This document shows positions 27,275 through 36,265 of a stretch of DNA of 64,000 nucleotides, one piece after another; the first letter of the stretch is position 1, and each line of letters opens with the position of its first letter. A program made the translations under genes and the position numbers. Under the pieces are notes generated by a model. It was not told the DNA's origin, did not search any database, and worked only from the letters and a program-made list of their open reading frames with translations. Source of the DNA: Thermophagus xiamenensis. GTDB taxonomy: Bacteria > Bacteroidota > Bacteroidia > Bacteroidales > Marinilabiliaceae. The DNA lies in the NCBI RefSeq assembly GCF_900112795.1, contig NZ_FONA01000001.1, forward strand, positions 62,001-126,000, given 5' to 3'.

Positions 27275-30200
27275 TTATTCTCTGAGATAAGGTGCATCTT
27301 CTGTTTCTCTAAGTTTTTTCTCCAATTCCTTAACCTTTTGTTGTTCTAGCACTTTTTTGTATTCAAAAGGAATAACTTTAACAAATTTGGGTAAGTACTT
27401 TTCCCAATTCACCAGAACTTCTCTTGCTTTTGAACTATTGGTATGTAATAAATGCTTATGCAAAAGAAATTGCAATTCCTGAATATCATCATAGTCTTGA
27501 ACCGGCATTAAATCGACCAATCCTTTATTGCAGAAAAAGTCAAAATTTCCACTTTCATCAAGGACATAAGCAATTCCTCCGCTCATACCAGCGGCAAAAT
27601 TTCGTCCTGTGGGCCCAATAACTACCACCCGACCACCGGTCATGTATTCACAACAATGGTCACCGGTCCCTTCCACTACTGCATTGGCGCCCGAGTTACG
27701 AACGGCAAAACGTTCACCGGCCATACCTCTAACATACAGATGTCCGCTGGTGGCTCCATAAAGGACAGTATTTCCTACAATAATATTTTCCTCGGCCTTG
27801 AATTTATGTCCGGTAGGTGGTACCACAACAATTTTCCCACCGGAAAGACCCTTTCCCAAATAATCATTGGCATCACCTTCCAGTCTGAAACTAACGCCAT
27901 TGACGAGGAAAGCCCCAAAACTTTGGCCTGCCGAGCCGGTAAATGAGCAATTGATGGTATTTTTGGGAAGGCCTTCTTCTCCATAAATACGAGAGACCTC
28001 GCCCGACAGCATTGCCCCTACAGCTCGGTCCACATTATTGACGGGGTGAGCCAGCCAAACACGGGAACCGTTTTGCAACGCAGGTCGGGCCTCTTGAATG
28101 AGTTTACGATCCAATACGTCATCAATTTTATGATCTTGTTCCATAGTTTGCCGCAAAGGGAACTTGTGCCCTTCCTCGGGGAAGTGCAACAAAGCAGAAA
28201 GATCGACGCCCTTAGTTTTCCAGGTTTTCACATCCGGGTCTTGTTCCAACAGATCGCTTCGCCCAATAATCTCGTCAAGAGAACGATAGCCCATTTGAGC
28301 CAAAATTTCCCGCACTTCCATGGCAATGAAAGTAAAGAAATGGACAAGATTTTTATACTTTCCTATGAACCGTTTTCTTAATACTTCATCCTGTGTTGCA
28401 ATACCTGCCGGGCATGTGTTCAAATGACATTTTCTCATCATCACACACCCCAGGACGATAAGACTGGAAGTTGCAAATCCAAACTCTTCGGCACCAAGCA
28501 AAGCCATTTTAACCACATCGTGTCCGGTTTTTAACTGCCCATCGGTTTGGAGCTTAACCCGTCCTCTCAAATTATTAAGAACAAGCGTTTGTTGCGCTTC
28601 GGCCAAACCGAGTTCAACAGGTAAACCGGCATATTTGATGGAGCTGGTAGGGCTGGCTCCTGTTCCTCCTTCGGTACCGCTAATAACAATCAAGTCGGCA
28701 TGTGCTTTTGCAACACCAGCAGCCACTGTTCCGACACCTGTCTCAGATACCAGCTTAACACTAACTTTAGCCCTGGGGTTGGCATTTTTCAAGTCGAAAA
28801 TCAATTGAGCCAAATCCTCAATAGAATAAATATCATGGTGCGGTGGTGGAGAGATAAGGGTAATACCCGGGGTAGAGTGCCTTAATTTGGCAATTACCTC
28901 ATCCACTTTATAACCGGGGAGCTGACCACCTTCACCAGGTTTAGCCCCTTGTGCAATTTTAATCTGCAACTCGTCGGCATTTACCAGATAATTATTGGTA
29001 ACTCCGAATCGGGCACTGGCAACCTGCTTAATGGCGCTACGTGCTGGCGACTTAAACCGTTTGGCATCCTCGCCTCCCTCACCGGTGTTACTACGACCAC
29101 CTATTTCGTTCATGGCCATAGCCAGCGCTTCATGCGCCTCTTTCGAAATAGAGCCGTAACTCATAGCCCCTGTCACAAAGCGCTTCATGATAGCTTCCAC
29201 CGGTTCTACCTCATCAATATTAATGGGATTTCCGGTTTTAAATTTCAGGAATCCCCTCAGAAACAAGGGTTTTTTATTGTCTTTCTCGACGATAGAAGAG
29301 TATTCCTTATATTTTTGGTAATCATTACGAGAGGTAGCCCATTGAAGCAACCCAATGGTTTCGGGATTCCAGGCATGTTTTTCACCATATTTTCGATAAG
29401 CGTAGATACCGGCTGTTTCGTACGGGCCTTTGGGTAACGACTCATCAAAGGCCTTTTGATGAAATTCCAGCGCTTCTTGAGCTATTTCATCAAAACCAAT
29501 ACCTCCAATGCGAGATGTGGTACCGGTAAAGCATTTGTCGATAACTTTTTGGGAAATCCCTATGGCTTCAAAAATTTGGGCGCCATGATAACTGCGCAGG
29601 GTAGAAATCCCCATTTTCGACAATATTTTCAGGATCCCTTTATCGACGGCTTTAATATAACGTTGTCGCGCCTCATGATAAGGACCTTCAATTTTACCCT
29701 GTTCAACCAGTTGGTTAATGGTAGCAAAACAAACATAGGGGTTAATGACGCTTGCACCATAGCCAAGCAACAATGCAAAATGCATCACTTCTCTTGCTTC
29801 CCCAGTCTCAACAATTAACCCCACCTGCATTCTTTTCTTGGCTTTAATGAGATGATGATGTACCGTAGCTGTTGCCAATAAGGAAGGGATAGCTGCATAT
29901 TCGAGACTTACGTCGCGGTCGCTCAGGATGATGTAATTATTACCATCATCAACCGCCTTTTCAGCTTGGCGGCAAATATCCTCCAAAGCTTTTTCCAGCC
30001 CTTTTCCTCCTTCAGACGCCCGGAACAACATGGGGATAGTAACATGCGTAAACTCCTCACGACGATAGTCTTTAATTTTACCAAGATCGGTATTGGTAAT
30101 GATCGGGCTGGCAAATTTAATAGACCGACAATGCTCAGGATTTTCGACCAATAGATTTTTCGAAACAGAGCCAATATAATTGGTCAGAGCCATCACCAAT

Positions 30201-31795
30201 CCTTCCCGAATAGGATCAATAGGCGGATTGGTAACCTGTGCAAAAAGTTGTCGGAAATAGTTGAACAACCTCTGAGGCTTTTCAGAAAAAATAGCCATTG
30301 GTGCATCATTCCCCATCGATCCCAAGGGTTCTACACCGGTTTGGGCCATTGGAGAAATAATGCGTTCTATCTCCTCTTTGTTATACCCAAAAGTTTTAAG
30401 ATAAACATCATATTTTTCGCCCAGTTGCGAAGGAACCCTATGTTTAACTTCGATATCCTTCAAACTAATTCTATTCTCTTTCAGCCAATTTTCATAAGGA
30501 TGGCGACGAGATAACTGAGCTTTAATCTCTTCATCAGGGATGATAATTCCTAATCTGGTGTCAACCAAGAGAAGTTTTCCGGGCTTCAACCGTCCTTTAG
30601 CCACAATTTTATCGGCAGGGAAAGTCTGCACGCCCACTTCCGATCCCATAACAATGAGGTCATCATCAGTAATCACATAGCGAGAAGGACGAAGTCCGTT
30701 TCGGTCGAGAGTACCTCCGATATATCGTCCATCGGAAAAGACGATGGATGCCGGACCATCCCAAGGTTCCATAATGGTACTATGGTACTCATAATAAGCT
30801 TTAAGACTAGGCGGAATCGGATTTTTATCGTTCCATGATTCCGGGATCAACATTGTGAGAGCATGGGGTAATGATCGTCCGGCCAGGAATAAAAATTCAA
30901 GCACATTATCGAGTGAGGCCGAATCGCTCTTTCCCTCTTCAATAATGGGGAATAACTTTTTTAAATCTTCACCAAACATGTCAGATTCCAGCAAACCTTC
31001 CCGAGCCTGCATCCATAAACGGTTGCCTTTAATAGTATTAATTTCGCCGTTATGAGCCAGAATGCGGAAAGGTTGAGCCAAATCCCAGGTAGGAAAGGTA
31101 TTGGTACTAAAGCGGGAGTGAACCAATGCGATAGCGCTGGCCATGCGTGGGTCCTGAAGATCGAGGAAATATTGACCCAACTGAGCAGGGGTTAGCATCC
31201 CTTTATAAATAAAAACTTTTGAAGAAAGACTTACGATATAAAAGCAATCCTTTCCTTTAATATTGGAATTCCGAACGGCATTTTCGGTCACCTTTCTGAG
31301 GAGATATAATTTACGTTCGAGGGCATCCTGTTCTTTAAAATCACCTGTTACAAACACCTGTCGAATAACAGGCTCGCTGCTCCTTGCAATCTCACCAATA
31401 ACACCCGAATCAACAGGCACATCACGATACCCGATAAGAGAAAGCCCCTCTTCAATAATATTCTGATTCAAAATATCAAGACAAGCTTTAGCACTTTCGG
31501 GATTCGAAGGCAAAAAGATCAAGCCGGTACCATAACTTCCGGCCGGTGGCAAGTCAAATGAAAGGGAATTAAAAAATTGATGAGGCACCTGCAATAAAAT
31601 ACCTGCCCCGTCGCCCGATTTATTATCGGCACTTTCGGCGCCCCGGTGAGTCATATTCACCAGAACTTCCAAGCCTTTTTGGACAATGTCATTGGAGGGT
31701 TTTCCTTTAATGTGCGCCACAAAACCAATTCCACAATTATCATGCTCATTAGCCGGGTCGTACAAACCCTGAACTTTCGGAAAACGTTGCTGCAT
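27275..31795 (-). CDS. gltB: Glutamate synthase large (alpha) subunit
   Basis: The 1506-residue enzyme has four parts. The class II glutaminase domain carries its N-terminal nucleophile as Cys21 (HDNCGIGFV), implying removal of a 20-residue propeptide. A central domain follows, then the FMN-binding synthase barrel (KPGEGGQLPGYKV, PPPHHDIYSIEDL), with the [3Fe-4S] cysteines in CVMMRKCHLNTCP. The C-terminal beta-helix has Gly-rich repeats (GKGLSGGKIVVVPP). It makes two glutamates from glutamine and 2-oxoglutarate in the cytosol. A full promoter lies about 100 bases upstream. The many opposite-strand open frames inside it are shadows. Confidence 0.97.
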   Translation of the reverse strand: MQQRFPKVQGLYDPANEHDNCGIGFVAHIKGKPSNDIVQKGLEVLVNMTHRGAESADNKSGDGAGILLQVPHQFFNSLSFDLPPAGSYGTGLIFLPSNPESAKACLDILNQNIIEEGLSLIGYRDVPVDSGVIGEIARSSEPVIRQVFVTGDFKEQDALERKLYLLRKVTENAVRNSNIKGKDCFYIVSLSSKVFIYKGMLTPAQLGQYFLDLQDPRMASAIALVHSRFSTNTFPTWDLAQPFRILAHNGEINTIKGNRLWMQAREGLLESDMFGEDLKKLFPIIEEGKSDSASLDNVLEFLFLAGRSLPHALTMLIPESWNDKNPIPPSLKAYYEYHSTIMEPWDGPASIVFSDGRYIGGTLDRNGLRPSRYVITDDDLIVMGSEVGVQTFPADKIVAKGRLKPGKLLLVDTRLGIIIPDEEIKAQLSRRHPYENWLKENRISLKDIEVKHRVPSQLGEKYDVYLKTFGYNKEEIERIISPMAQTGVEPLGSMGNDAPMAIFSEKPQRLFNYFRQLFAQVTNPPIDPIREGLVMALTNYIGSVSKNLLVENPEHCRSIKFASPIITNTDLGKIKDYRREEFTHVTIPMLFRASEGGKGLEKALEDICRQAEKAVDDGNNYIILSDRDVSLEYAAIPSLLATATVHHHLIKAKKRMQVGLIVETGEAREVMHFALLLGYGASVINPYVCFATINQLVEQGKIEGPYHEARQRYIKAVDKGILKILSKMGISTLRSYHGAQIFEAIGISQKVIDKCFTGTTSRIGGIGFDEIAQEALEFHQKAFDESLPKGPYETAGIYAYRKYGEKHAWNPETIGLLQWATSRNDYQKYKEYSSIVEKDNKKPLFLRGFLKFKTGNPINIDEVEPVEAIMKRFVTGAMSYGSISKEAHEALAMAMNEIGGRSNTGEGGEDAKRFKSPARSAIKQVASARFGVTNNYLVNADELQIKIAQGAKPGEGGQLPGYKVDEVIAKLRHSTPGITLISPPPHHDIYSIEDLAQLIFDLKNANPRAKVSVKLVSETGVGTVAAGVAKAHADLIVISGTEGGTGASPTSSIKYAGLPVELGLAEAQQTLVLNNLRGRVKLQTDGQLKTGHDVVKMALLGAEEFGFATSSLIVLGCVMMRKCHLNTCPAGIATQDEVLRKRFIGKYKNLVHFFTFIAMEVREILAQMGYRSLDEIIGRSDLLEQDPDVKTWKTKGVDLSALLHFPEEGHKFPLRQTMEQDHKIDDVLDRKLIQEARPALQNGSRVWLAHPVNNVDRAVGAMLSGEVSRIYGEEGLPKNTINCSFTGSAGQSFGAFLVNGVSFRLEGDANDYLGKGLSGGKIVVVPPTGHKFKAEENIIVGNTVLYGATSGHLYVRGMAGERFAVRNSGANAVVEGTGDHCCEYMTGGRVVVIGPTGRNFAAGMSGGIAYVLDESGNFDFFCNKGLVDLMPVQDYDDIQELQFLLHKHLLHTNSSKAREVLVNWEKYLPKFVKVIPFEYKKVLEQQKVKELEKKLRETEDAPYLRE

Positions 31796-31897
31796 ACCTA
31801 ACTACTTTTTATGGAGAAAACACTATGACTGACTGCAGTTACACAGCCAAAACTTTTACACTATCACTAATAACTTGAAAAAACTTATTTTTCGAAA

Positions 31898-31929
31898 CAA
31901 AATTAGCGATTTTATTTACATTTATCAAA
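31898..31929 (-). promoter_or_regulatory. Promoter of gltBD
   Basis: On the minus strand TTTG (31929-31926) is followed after 20 bases by TAATTTTG (31905-31898), a perfect Bacteroidota promoter. The start point would be near 31891, giving a leader of about 95 bases. Confidence 0.75.
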
Positions 31930-32475
31930 TTTACAACCACTTTATCTTATAATTTACCAATTTTTAAGAAACATGATTGTGCGATAATTTTGCGCTTTTT
32001 TATCTTCCATTGCAACCGGTAACAGAACACTATCGCATTTTATCTTGAAAATCCTATTGTTTATCGATAATCCCATTTTATAAAAAGTTAAACATATTAA
32101 CTTTGTTATCACCAATCTATTCATCCAAATCAATTTAAGATTGCCAATTACCGGGATGAAGCAGAGCCAAAATTCAGAAAAAACGAGTATGACCAAGAGG
32201 GTTTGTCACAACAAGAACATGTATTAAAATATTTAGGCAGAAGTACACAGGCAGAAAAAGTTTTTAGCGGGTGGTCAACAGTGTTCAGTGAACAGTCATT
32301 AGTGTTGATTACTAATACCTAACCATTAATCAATAACCACAAGTTCCGCTTGACCATTTTTTAAGAAGGTTTTACACAAATAAACAACCAAGGCTATTTA
32401 TAAACAATGAGATTAAAATGAAATTCTGCTTAAACAATTAAACTAGTATATCATTCTCTTCAATAATGAATCATT
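31930..32475. other. Intergenic region between gltB and the LiaF-like gene, containing a long-form dispersed repeat
   Basis: The repeat covers about 32179-32375: AAACGAGTATGACCAAGAGG, then GTTTGTCACAACAAGAACAT, the inner AGGCAGAAGTACACAGGCAG and CAGTCATTAGTG segments, and a worn right end AAGTTCCGCTTGACCATTT. An 80-residue minus-strand open frame (31954-32196) runs into the repeat and has no family features, so I do not call it. The rest is AT-rich. Confidence 0.7.
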
Positions 32476-32499
32476 ATGTACAATAAAAAACATTTAAAC

Positions 32500-33225
32500 A
32501 TGGCAACTAAAAGCCAATCTCCTTGTTGCAAGAATAATAATTCTTCAATAGGCATAGTTTTAATACTAGCTGGTGCTGTTTTATTGGCAGGGAATTTAGG
32601 ATTGATACCGTCACACCTTTGGCAGCTTCTTTATTCCTGGCCATCCATATTTTTACTTTTGGCAATAATTAACATTGCCAAGCAAAAAATAATTCCTTCC
32701 ATAATATATTTAGCCATTTGGTTTATAATAATTTTACCTGACATATTTCCCGGGATAGACGTTTCCCAATATTGGAATTACTGGCCGGTCTTACTGATTC
32801 TAGTAGGCCTTTTATTTCTTAATGCCAAGAAAAGAAGGATGCAGATTTTTAAAAATCAAACAAAAAGCTCACAAATTAATGAATATTTGGAAGAAATAGC
32901 GATTTTTAGTGGCACCGTTCGGAAAGTTGATTCACCCAATTTCAAAGGGGGAGAAATCATCTCTATATTTGGAGGAAATGAAATTTACTTTAATCAATCT
33001 ACCCTTGCACCCGAAGGGGCTGTTATCGAAATGGTAAACATATTTGGAGGAACCAAGTTGATCGTTCCGCGCGATTGGCAAATTAGAATTGAAGTAACAA
33101 GCATATTAGGTGGTTTTGCAGATAAAAGAGTTTTTGAAACCACTAAAACCGAATCCTCAACACAACCAACATTGACCATAAAAGGAGTAATTGTATTTGG
33201 AGGAGGCGAATTAAGCAATTATTAA
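32500..33225 (+). CDS. LiaF-like membrane protein (DUF5668 plus C-terminal beta domain)
   Basis: From the ATG at 32500 the protein has 241 residues. Four hydrophobic segments between about 16 and 108, with the LLILVGLLFL pattern, form a DUF5668-like membrane part. The C-terminal half is beta-rich with repeated FGG/LGG turns (SIFGGNEIYF, NIFGGTKLIVP, SILGGFADKRV, VFGGGE), as in the LiaF/YvqF C-terminal domain. An in-frame ATG at 32476 is an alternative start. LiaF proteins restrain two-component systems that answer cell-envelope stress. Here a LytS/LytTR pair lies downstream on the same strand, which fits such a role, but this is inference. Confidence 0.75.
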   Translation: MATKSQSPCCKNNNSSIGIVLILAGAVLLAGNLGLIPSHLWQLLYSWPSIFLLLAIINIAKQKIIPSIIYLAIWFIIILPDIFPGIDVSQYWNYWPVLLILVGLLFLNAKKRRMQIFKNQTKSSQINEYLEEIAIFSGTVRKVDSPNFKGGEIISIFGGNEIYFNQSTLAPEGAVIEMVNIFGGTKLIVPRDWQIRIEVTSILGGFADKRVFETTKTESSTQPTLTIKGVIVFGGGELSNY

Positions 33226-33239
33226 TATATTGTATTTTA

Positions 33240-33440
33240 CAATACAACAAGCCTGCCCATAAAAGTTTGTCATAGCAAGAATCATTCTAAATGTAATCCG
33301 AAGCTACACCAGACCAATAAATTTGATAATTTTTATACTAATGAGGCGAGCATAACCAAGAAAGTTTGTCACAACAAGAACATGTATTAACAAATGGTCA
33401 TGCGAGTTCCATTCGGCCAATGAACAAAGTAACCTAAATG
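33240..33440 (+). repeat. Two tandem dispersed-repeat copies, first degenerate
   Basis: The second copy starts at 33341 (ATGAGGCGAGCATAACCAAG) and contains GTTTGTCACAACAAGAACAT, then GGTCATGCGAGTTCCATTCG and GCCAATGAAC, ending near 33437. The first copy, about 33240-33340, keeps AAAGTTTGTCATAGCAAGAA and ends with CAGACCAATAA and TTTTATACTA directly against the second. Confidence 0.8.
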
Positions 33441-33454
33441 CAATAAGACAAGCC

Positions 33455-34540
33455 ATGCTACACCCAATATTGGCCCAAAAAAGAATCTTTATTGTCTATG
33501 TTCTGGGTTGGTTTATTTTATTTTTCATCCATGCCGGAATTTTAGTAGAATACACTGCCCTAACAGAAGGTCAAGCCATTTCTGATTCAGCCATTTACAA
33601 TTTGATATTAATGATACTCTCTTTATCATTATATTTCCCATTGGCCTATTCGCCAAACAGCAGGAATACAGCACAGAACAAGATTATAAGACCTAACTTA
33701 TATTATTTTGTAAACCATGCCATAATCTGCCTGATTACCTTAATCCTATGGCTAGGAGCATCATATCTTTTATCACAGTTATTTTTAGGAGATTCCCATG
33801 AATATGTAACTTTTACCAGAGACAGTCTCCCTCTGCGAGCGGCCATTGGAACCCTTTTATTATCCTTGCAACTATCCCTATATCATATCATTGATTTTTT
33901 TAAACACATCGAAGAAAAAACAATTAAGGAAGAACAATTAAAAAAAATGGTAAAAGAAGCGGAACTTAAAGCTTTAAAAGCCCAGCTAAATCCCCATTTT
34001 CTTTTTAACAGTTTAAATTCCATCAATTCATTAACAATCACTGATCCTCAAAGTGCCGGTCAAATGGTAACTAAATTGTCGGACTTTTTAAGGTATTCGC
34101 TTCGTAACAATACGGAATCGATGCTACCTCTTCGTGAGGAGTTAAACAATATGCGTCGCTACCTGGACATTGAAAAAGTAAGATTTGGAGACCGACTTAA
34201 TTGTAATTTTGATATTTCAGAGGAATGTTTAGATGTATATATCCCTGCGATGCTATTACAACCGGTTTTTGAGAATGCCATCAAACATGGGCTGCATGAA
34301 AGTATTGAACCGGTACACATACACACATCATGTTATATTCAAAACAATTACCTAATAATAACTGTTTCAAACAACTTTGATCCAGAGAGCACCCCGGTAA
34401 AAGGAGAAGGAGTAGGACTTGACAATATCCGAAACAAACTTTTTCTTTTCTACAATCGAAATGACCTTTTTTCAACAAAGCAAGAAAGTAATTTTTTTGA
34501 AGTTAACTTTTCTATTCCCAAACGAATAAGTCATGCCTAA
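33455..34540 (+). CDS. LytS-type sensor histidine kinase
   Basis: The 361-residue inner-membrane kinase has four membrane segments (roughly 10-32, 45-65, 85-108 and 128-148), a short coiled linker, and the His_kinase (LytS/YehU) domain. The phospho-acceptor His is in LNPHFLFNSLNS near residue 185. The ATP-binding part has LLQPVFENAIKHG (N box) and GVGLDNIRNKL (G box). It should phosphorylate the LytTR regulator encoded by the next gene, with which it overlaps by eight bases. It has no extracellular sensor domain of any size, so the signal is probably sensed in the membrane. Confidence 0.9.
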   Translation: MLHPILAQKRIFIVYVLGWFILFFIHAGILVEYTALTEGQAISDSAIYNLILMILSLSLYFPLAYSPNSRNTAQNKIIRPNLYYFVNHAIICLITLILWLGASYLLSQLFLGDSHEYVTFTRDSLPLRAAIGTLLLSLQLSLYHIIDFFKHIEEKTIKEEQLKKMVKEAELKALKAQLNPHFLFNSLNSINSLTITDPQSAGQMVTKLSDFLRYSLRNNTESMLPLREELNNMRRYLDIEKVRFGDRLNCNFDISEECLDVYIPAMLLQPVFENAIKHGLHESIEPVHIHTSCYIQNNYLIITVSNNFDPESTPVKGEGVGLDNIRNKLFLFYNRNDLFSTKQESNFFEVNFSIPKRISHA

Positions 34541-35288
34541 ATCCAATTTTACCGCACTGATTATTGATGATGAACCACCGGCACGAACGGTAATCCGTTC
34601 ATATTTAAATGATCACCCGAACATTTCGGTGATAGGAGAATGCAGCAATGGTTTTGAAGCTTTAAAAGCCATCCAGGAATTAAAGCCGGATATTATCTTT
34701 TTAGATGTCCAAATGCCAAAAGTTTCCGGACTTGAACTGTTGGAAGTCTTAGACGAAATTCCTGTTGTGGTCTTTTCAACGGCCTATGATCGGTACGCAT
34801 TAAAAGCATTTGAAATGAGTGCGGTTGATTACCTCCTAAAACCTTACTCTCAAGATCGCTTCAACAAAGCAATGGGAAAAGTGTTGGAACAACTTAACAA
34901 AGGGGAAAAAACCGATGCGACAAATCTTTTAATTAAACATTCCGAAAATTCAAACACTCCTCTTAAACGCATTGTAGTAAAGACAGGAAATAAAATGCAT
35001 GTGATTCCTGTTAATAAAATCAGTTATATTGAAGCCAATGAAGATTACGTAATGATCTATTCAGAAAAATCAAGGCATTTGAAAGCTCAAACAATGCGCT
35101 ATTATGAGGAAAATCTCGACAGCACTCAATTTGTTCGCATTCACCGCTCATTTATTGTCAATGTCAATTTCGTAGAACGCTTGGAACCCTACGACAAAGA
35201 CACCTACGTGGCAGTGATGACTCAAGGTCAACGATTGAAGATCAGTCGAAATGGCTACAGAAAGCTAAAAGAAACACTTAATTTCTAA
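34533..35288 (+). CDS. LytTR-family response regulator
   Basis: The 251-residue regulator has a receiver domain (acidic pocket IIDDEPPART, Asp58 in IIFLDVQMPK, Lys in YLLKPYS) and a C-terminal LytTR DNA-binding domain (about 150-250) with KISYIEANEDYVMIYS, FVRIHRSFIVNV and LKISRNGYRKLKE. It is the partner of the overlapping LytS-type kinase. Targets are unknown; the LiaF-like gene upstream is a natural candidate. Confidence 0.92.
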   Translation: MPKSNFTALIIDDEPPARTVIRSYLNDHPNISVIGECSNGFEALKAIQELKPDIIFLDVQMPKVSGLELLEVLDEIPVVVFSTAYDRYALKAFEMSAVDYLLKPYSQDRFNKAMGKVLEQLNKGEKTDATNLLIKHSENSNTPLKRIVVKTGNKMHVIPVNKISYIEANEDYVMIYSEKSRHLKAQTMRYYEENLDSTQFVRIHRSFIVNVNFVERLEPYDKDTYVAVMTQGQRLKISRNGYRKLKETLNF

Positions 35289-35961
35289 ATTATAGCTCAA
35301 GTTACTTTAACTAAAAAAATTTACCATATAGTTAAGTTTGATAATTCTCCCTTAACTCAGACTTTTTCAGACAAAACAAGCATGACCAATTTAAGTTTAT
35401 CACATTAATAATGTGCACAGGCAGAAGGGAATCTTTTCAATTCCATGATTTGAGGGAAACATGGTTCGCCCATTCGATCAGCAATTTAAATAAATTTCAT
35501 AAGAATGGACAAACGTAAATATTCGCCTTAAAAAACACTTTGACTCAATTTCATAACTCCCAGCTTCAACCAACAGGTCTTATAAGGCAAAATAAAATAC
35601 CCAATTTAGGTATTGCAGTTCCTATTTATTTTTTTATTTTAGCACACCAAAATCCAAAGGCTATTTCATGTTAATTTGTTTTTTAAACAGGTGCGTTTTT
35701 CAATACGGGAAAGAAATGCCAATATGCTTCTACTTAAGATTTCAACCACCTGCCAGTTATTTAATTCAAATTTAAAGGATTGAAAAAATTTTTCAACGCC
35801 ATTACTTAACAAGAAAATACAAATATTTTTATATATTAATAGGCGATTAAAACTTTCAACCGTGTCAAATTAATAGTTAAAAGATGAATTATGTAATTAG
35901 AAAAGAGATTTATCGAACAACAAAACATAAAAATAAAGCCATCCAATAAAGAAGGATAAAC
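35289..35961. other. Intergenic region before the cyd operon, with a decayed dispersed repeat
   Basis: About 35375-35504 is a degenerate repeat copy: AACAAGCATGACCAAT, TGCACAGGCAGAAGG, GTTCGCCCATTCGATCAGCA and TTTCATAAGAATG. The remaining 450 bases are AT-rich and should contain the cyd promoter. I find no exact TTTG/TAnnTTTG pair and no gene. Confidence 0.55.
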
Positions 35962-36186
35962 ATGGAAAAGGTAAAAAAAATTGTCGACTTTTATGTCAGC
36001 GGCTTTCAAGGACTTCCGGCATGGGGAAGAGCTTTATGGGTCATTATTCTCATCAAGCTATTCATTATGTTTGTTGTACTTCGGCTGTTCTTTTTCCCCG
36101 ACCATTTACAAACAAACTTTCAAACAGACTCGGAAAGAGCAAATTATGTAATCGAAAACATAACCAATCCAACCCTAAACAATTAA
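35962..36186 (+). CDS. DUF4492 small membrane protein of the cyd operon
   Basis: The 74-residue protein has an amphipathic start (VKKIVDFYVSGFQGLPAWGR), one membrane helix (about 26-46, WVIILIKLFIMFVVLRLFFF) and a short polar tail. I recognise it as DUF4492, a small family found ahead of cydA in Bacteroidota and some Campylobacterota. It lies 79 bases upstream of cydA on the same strand. Its role is unknown; assembly or stability of cytochrome bd is a reasonable guess from context alone. Confidence 0.8.
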   Translation: MEKVKKIVDFYVSGFQGLPAWGRALWVIILIKLFIMFVVLRLFFFPDHLQTNFQTDSERANYVIENITNPTLNN

Positions 36187-36265
36187 ATATCTAGTTTGGA
36201 GTTTACCCAATGGATAACCATAACATGTGAAATATAAAACAAATAACCATTAAACGCCTGAAACA

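Noticed and set aside
28046-31466. Long plus-strand frames inside gltB
   Set aside because: They are shadows of a conserved 1506-residue enzyme on the other strand.
31954-32196. 80-codon minus-strand frame upstream of gltB
   Set aside because: It overlaps a dispersed repeat copy and has no family features or start signal.
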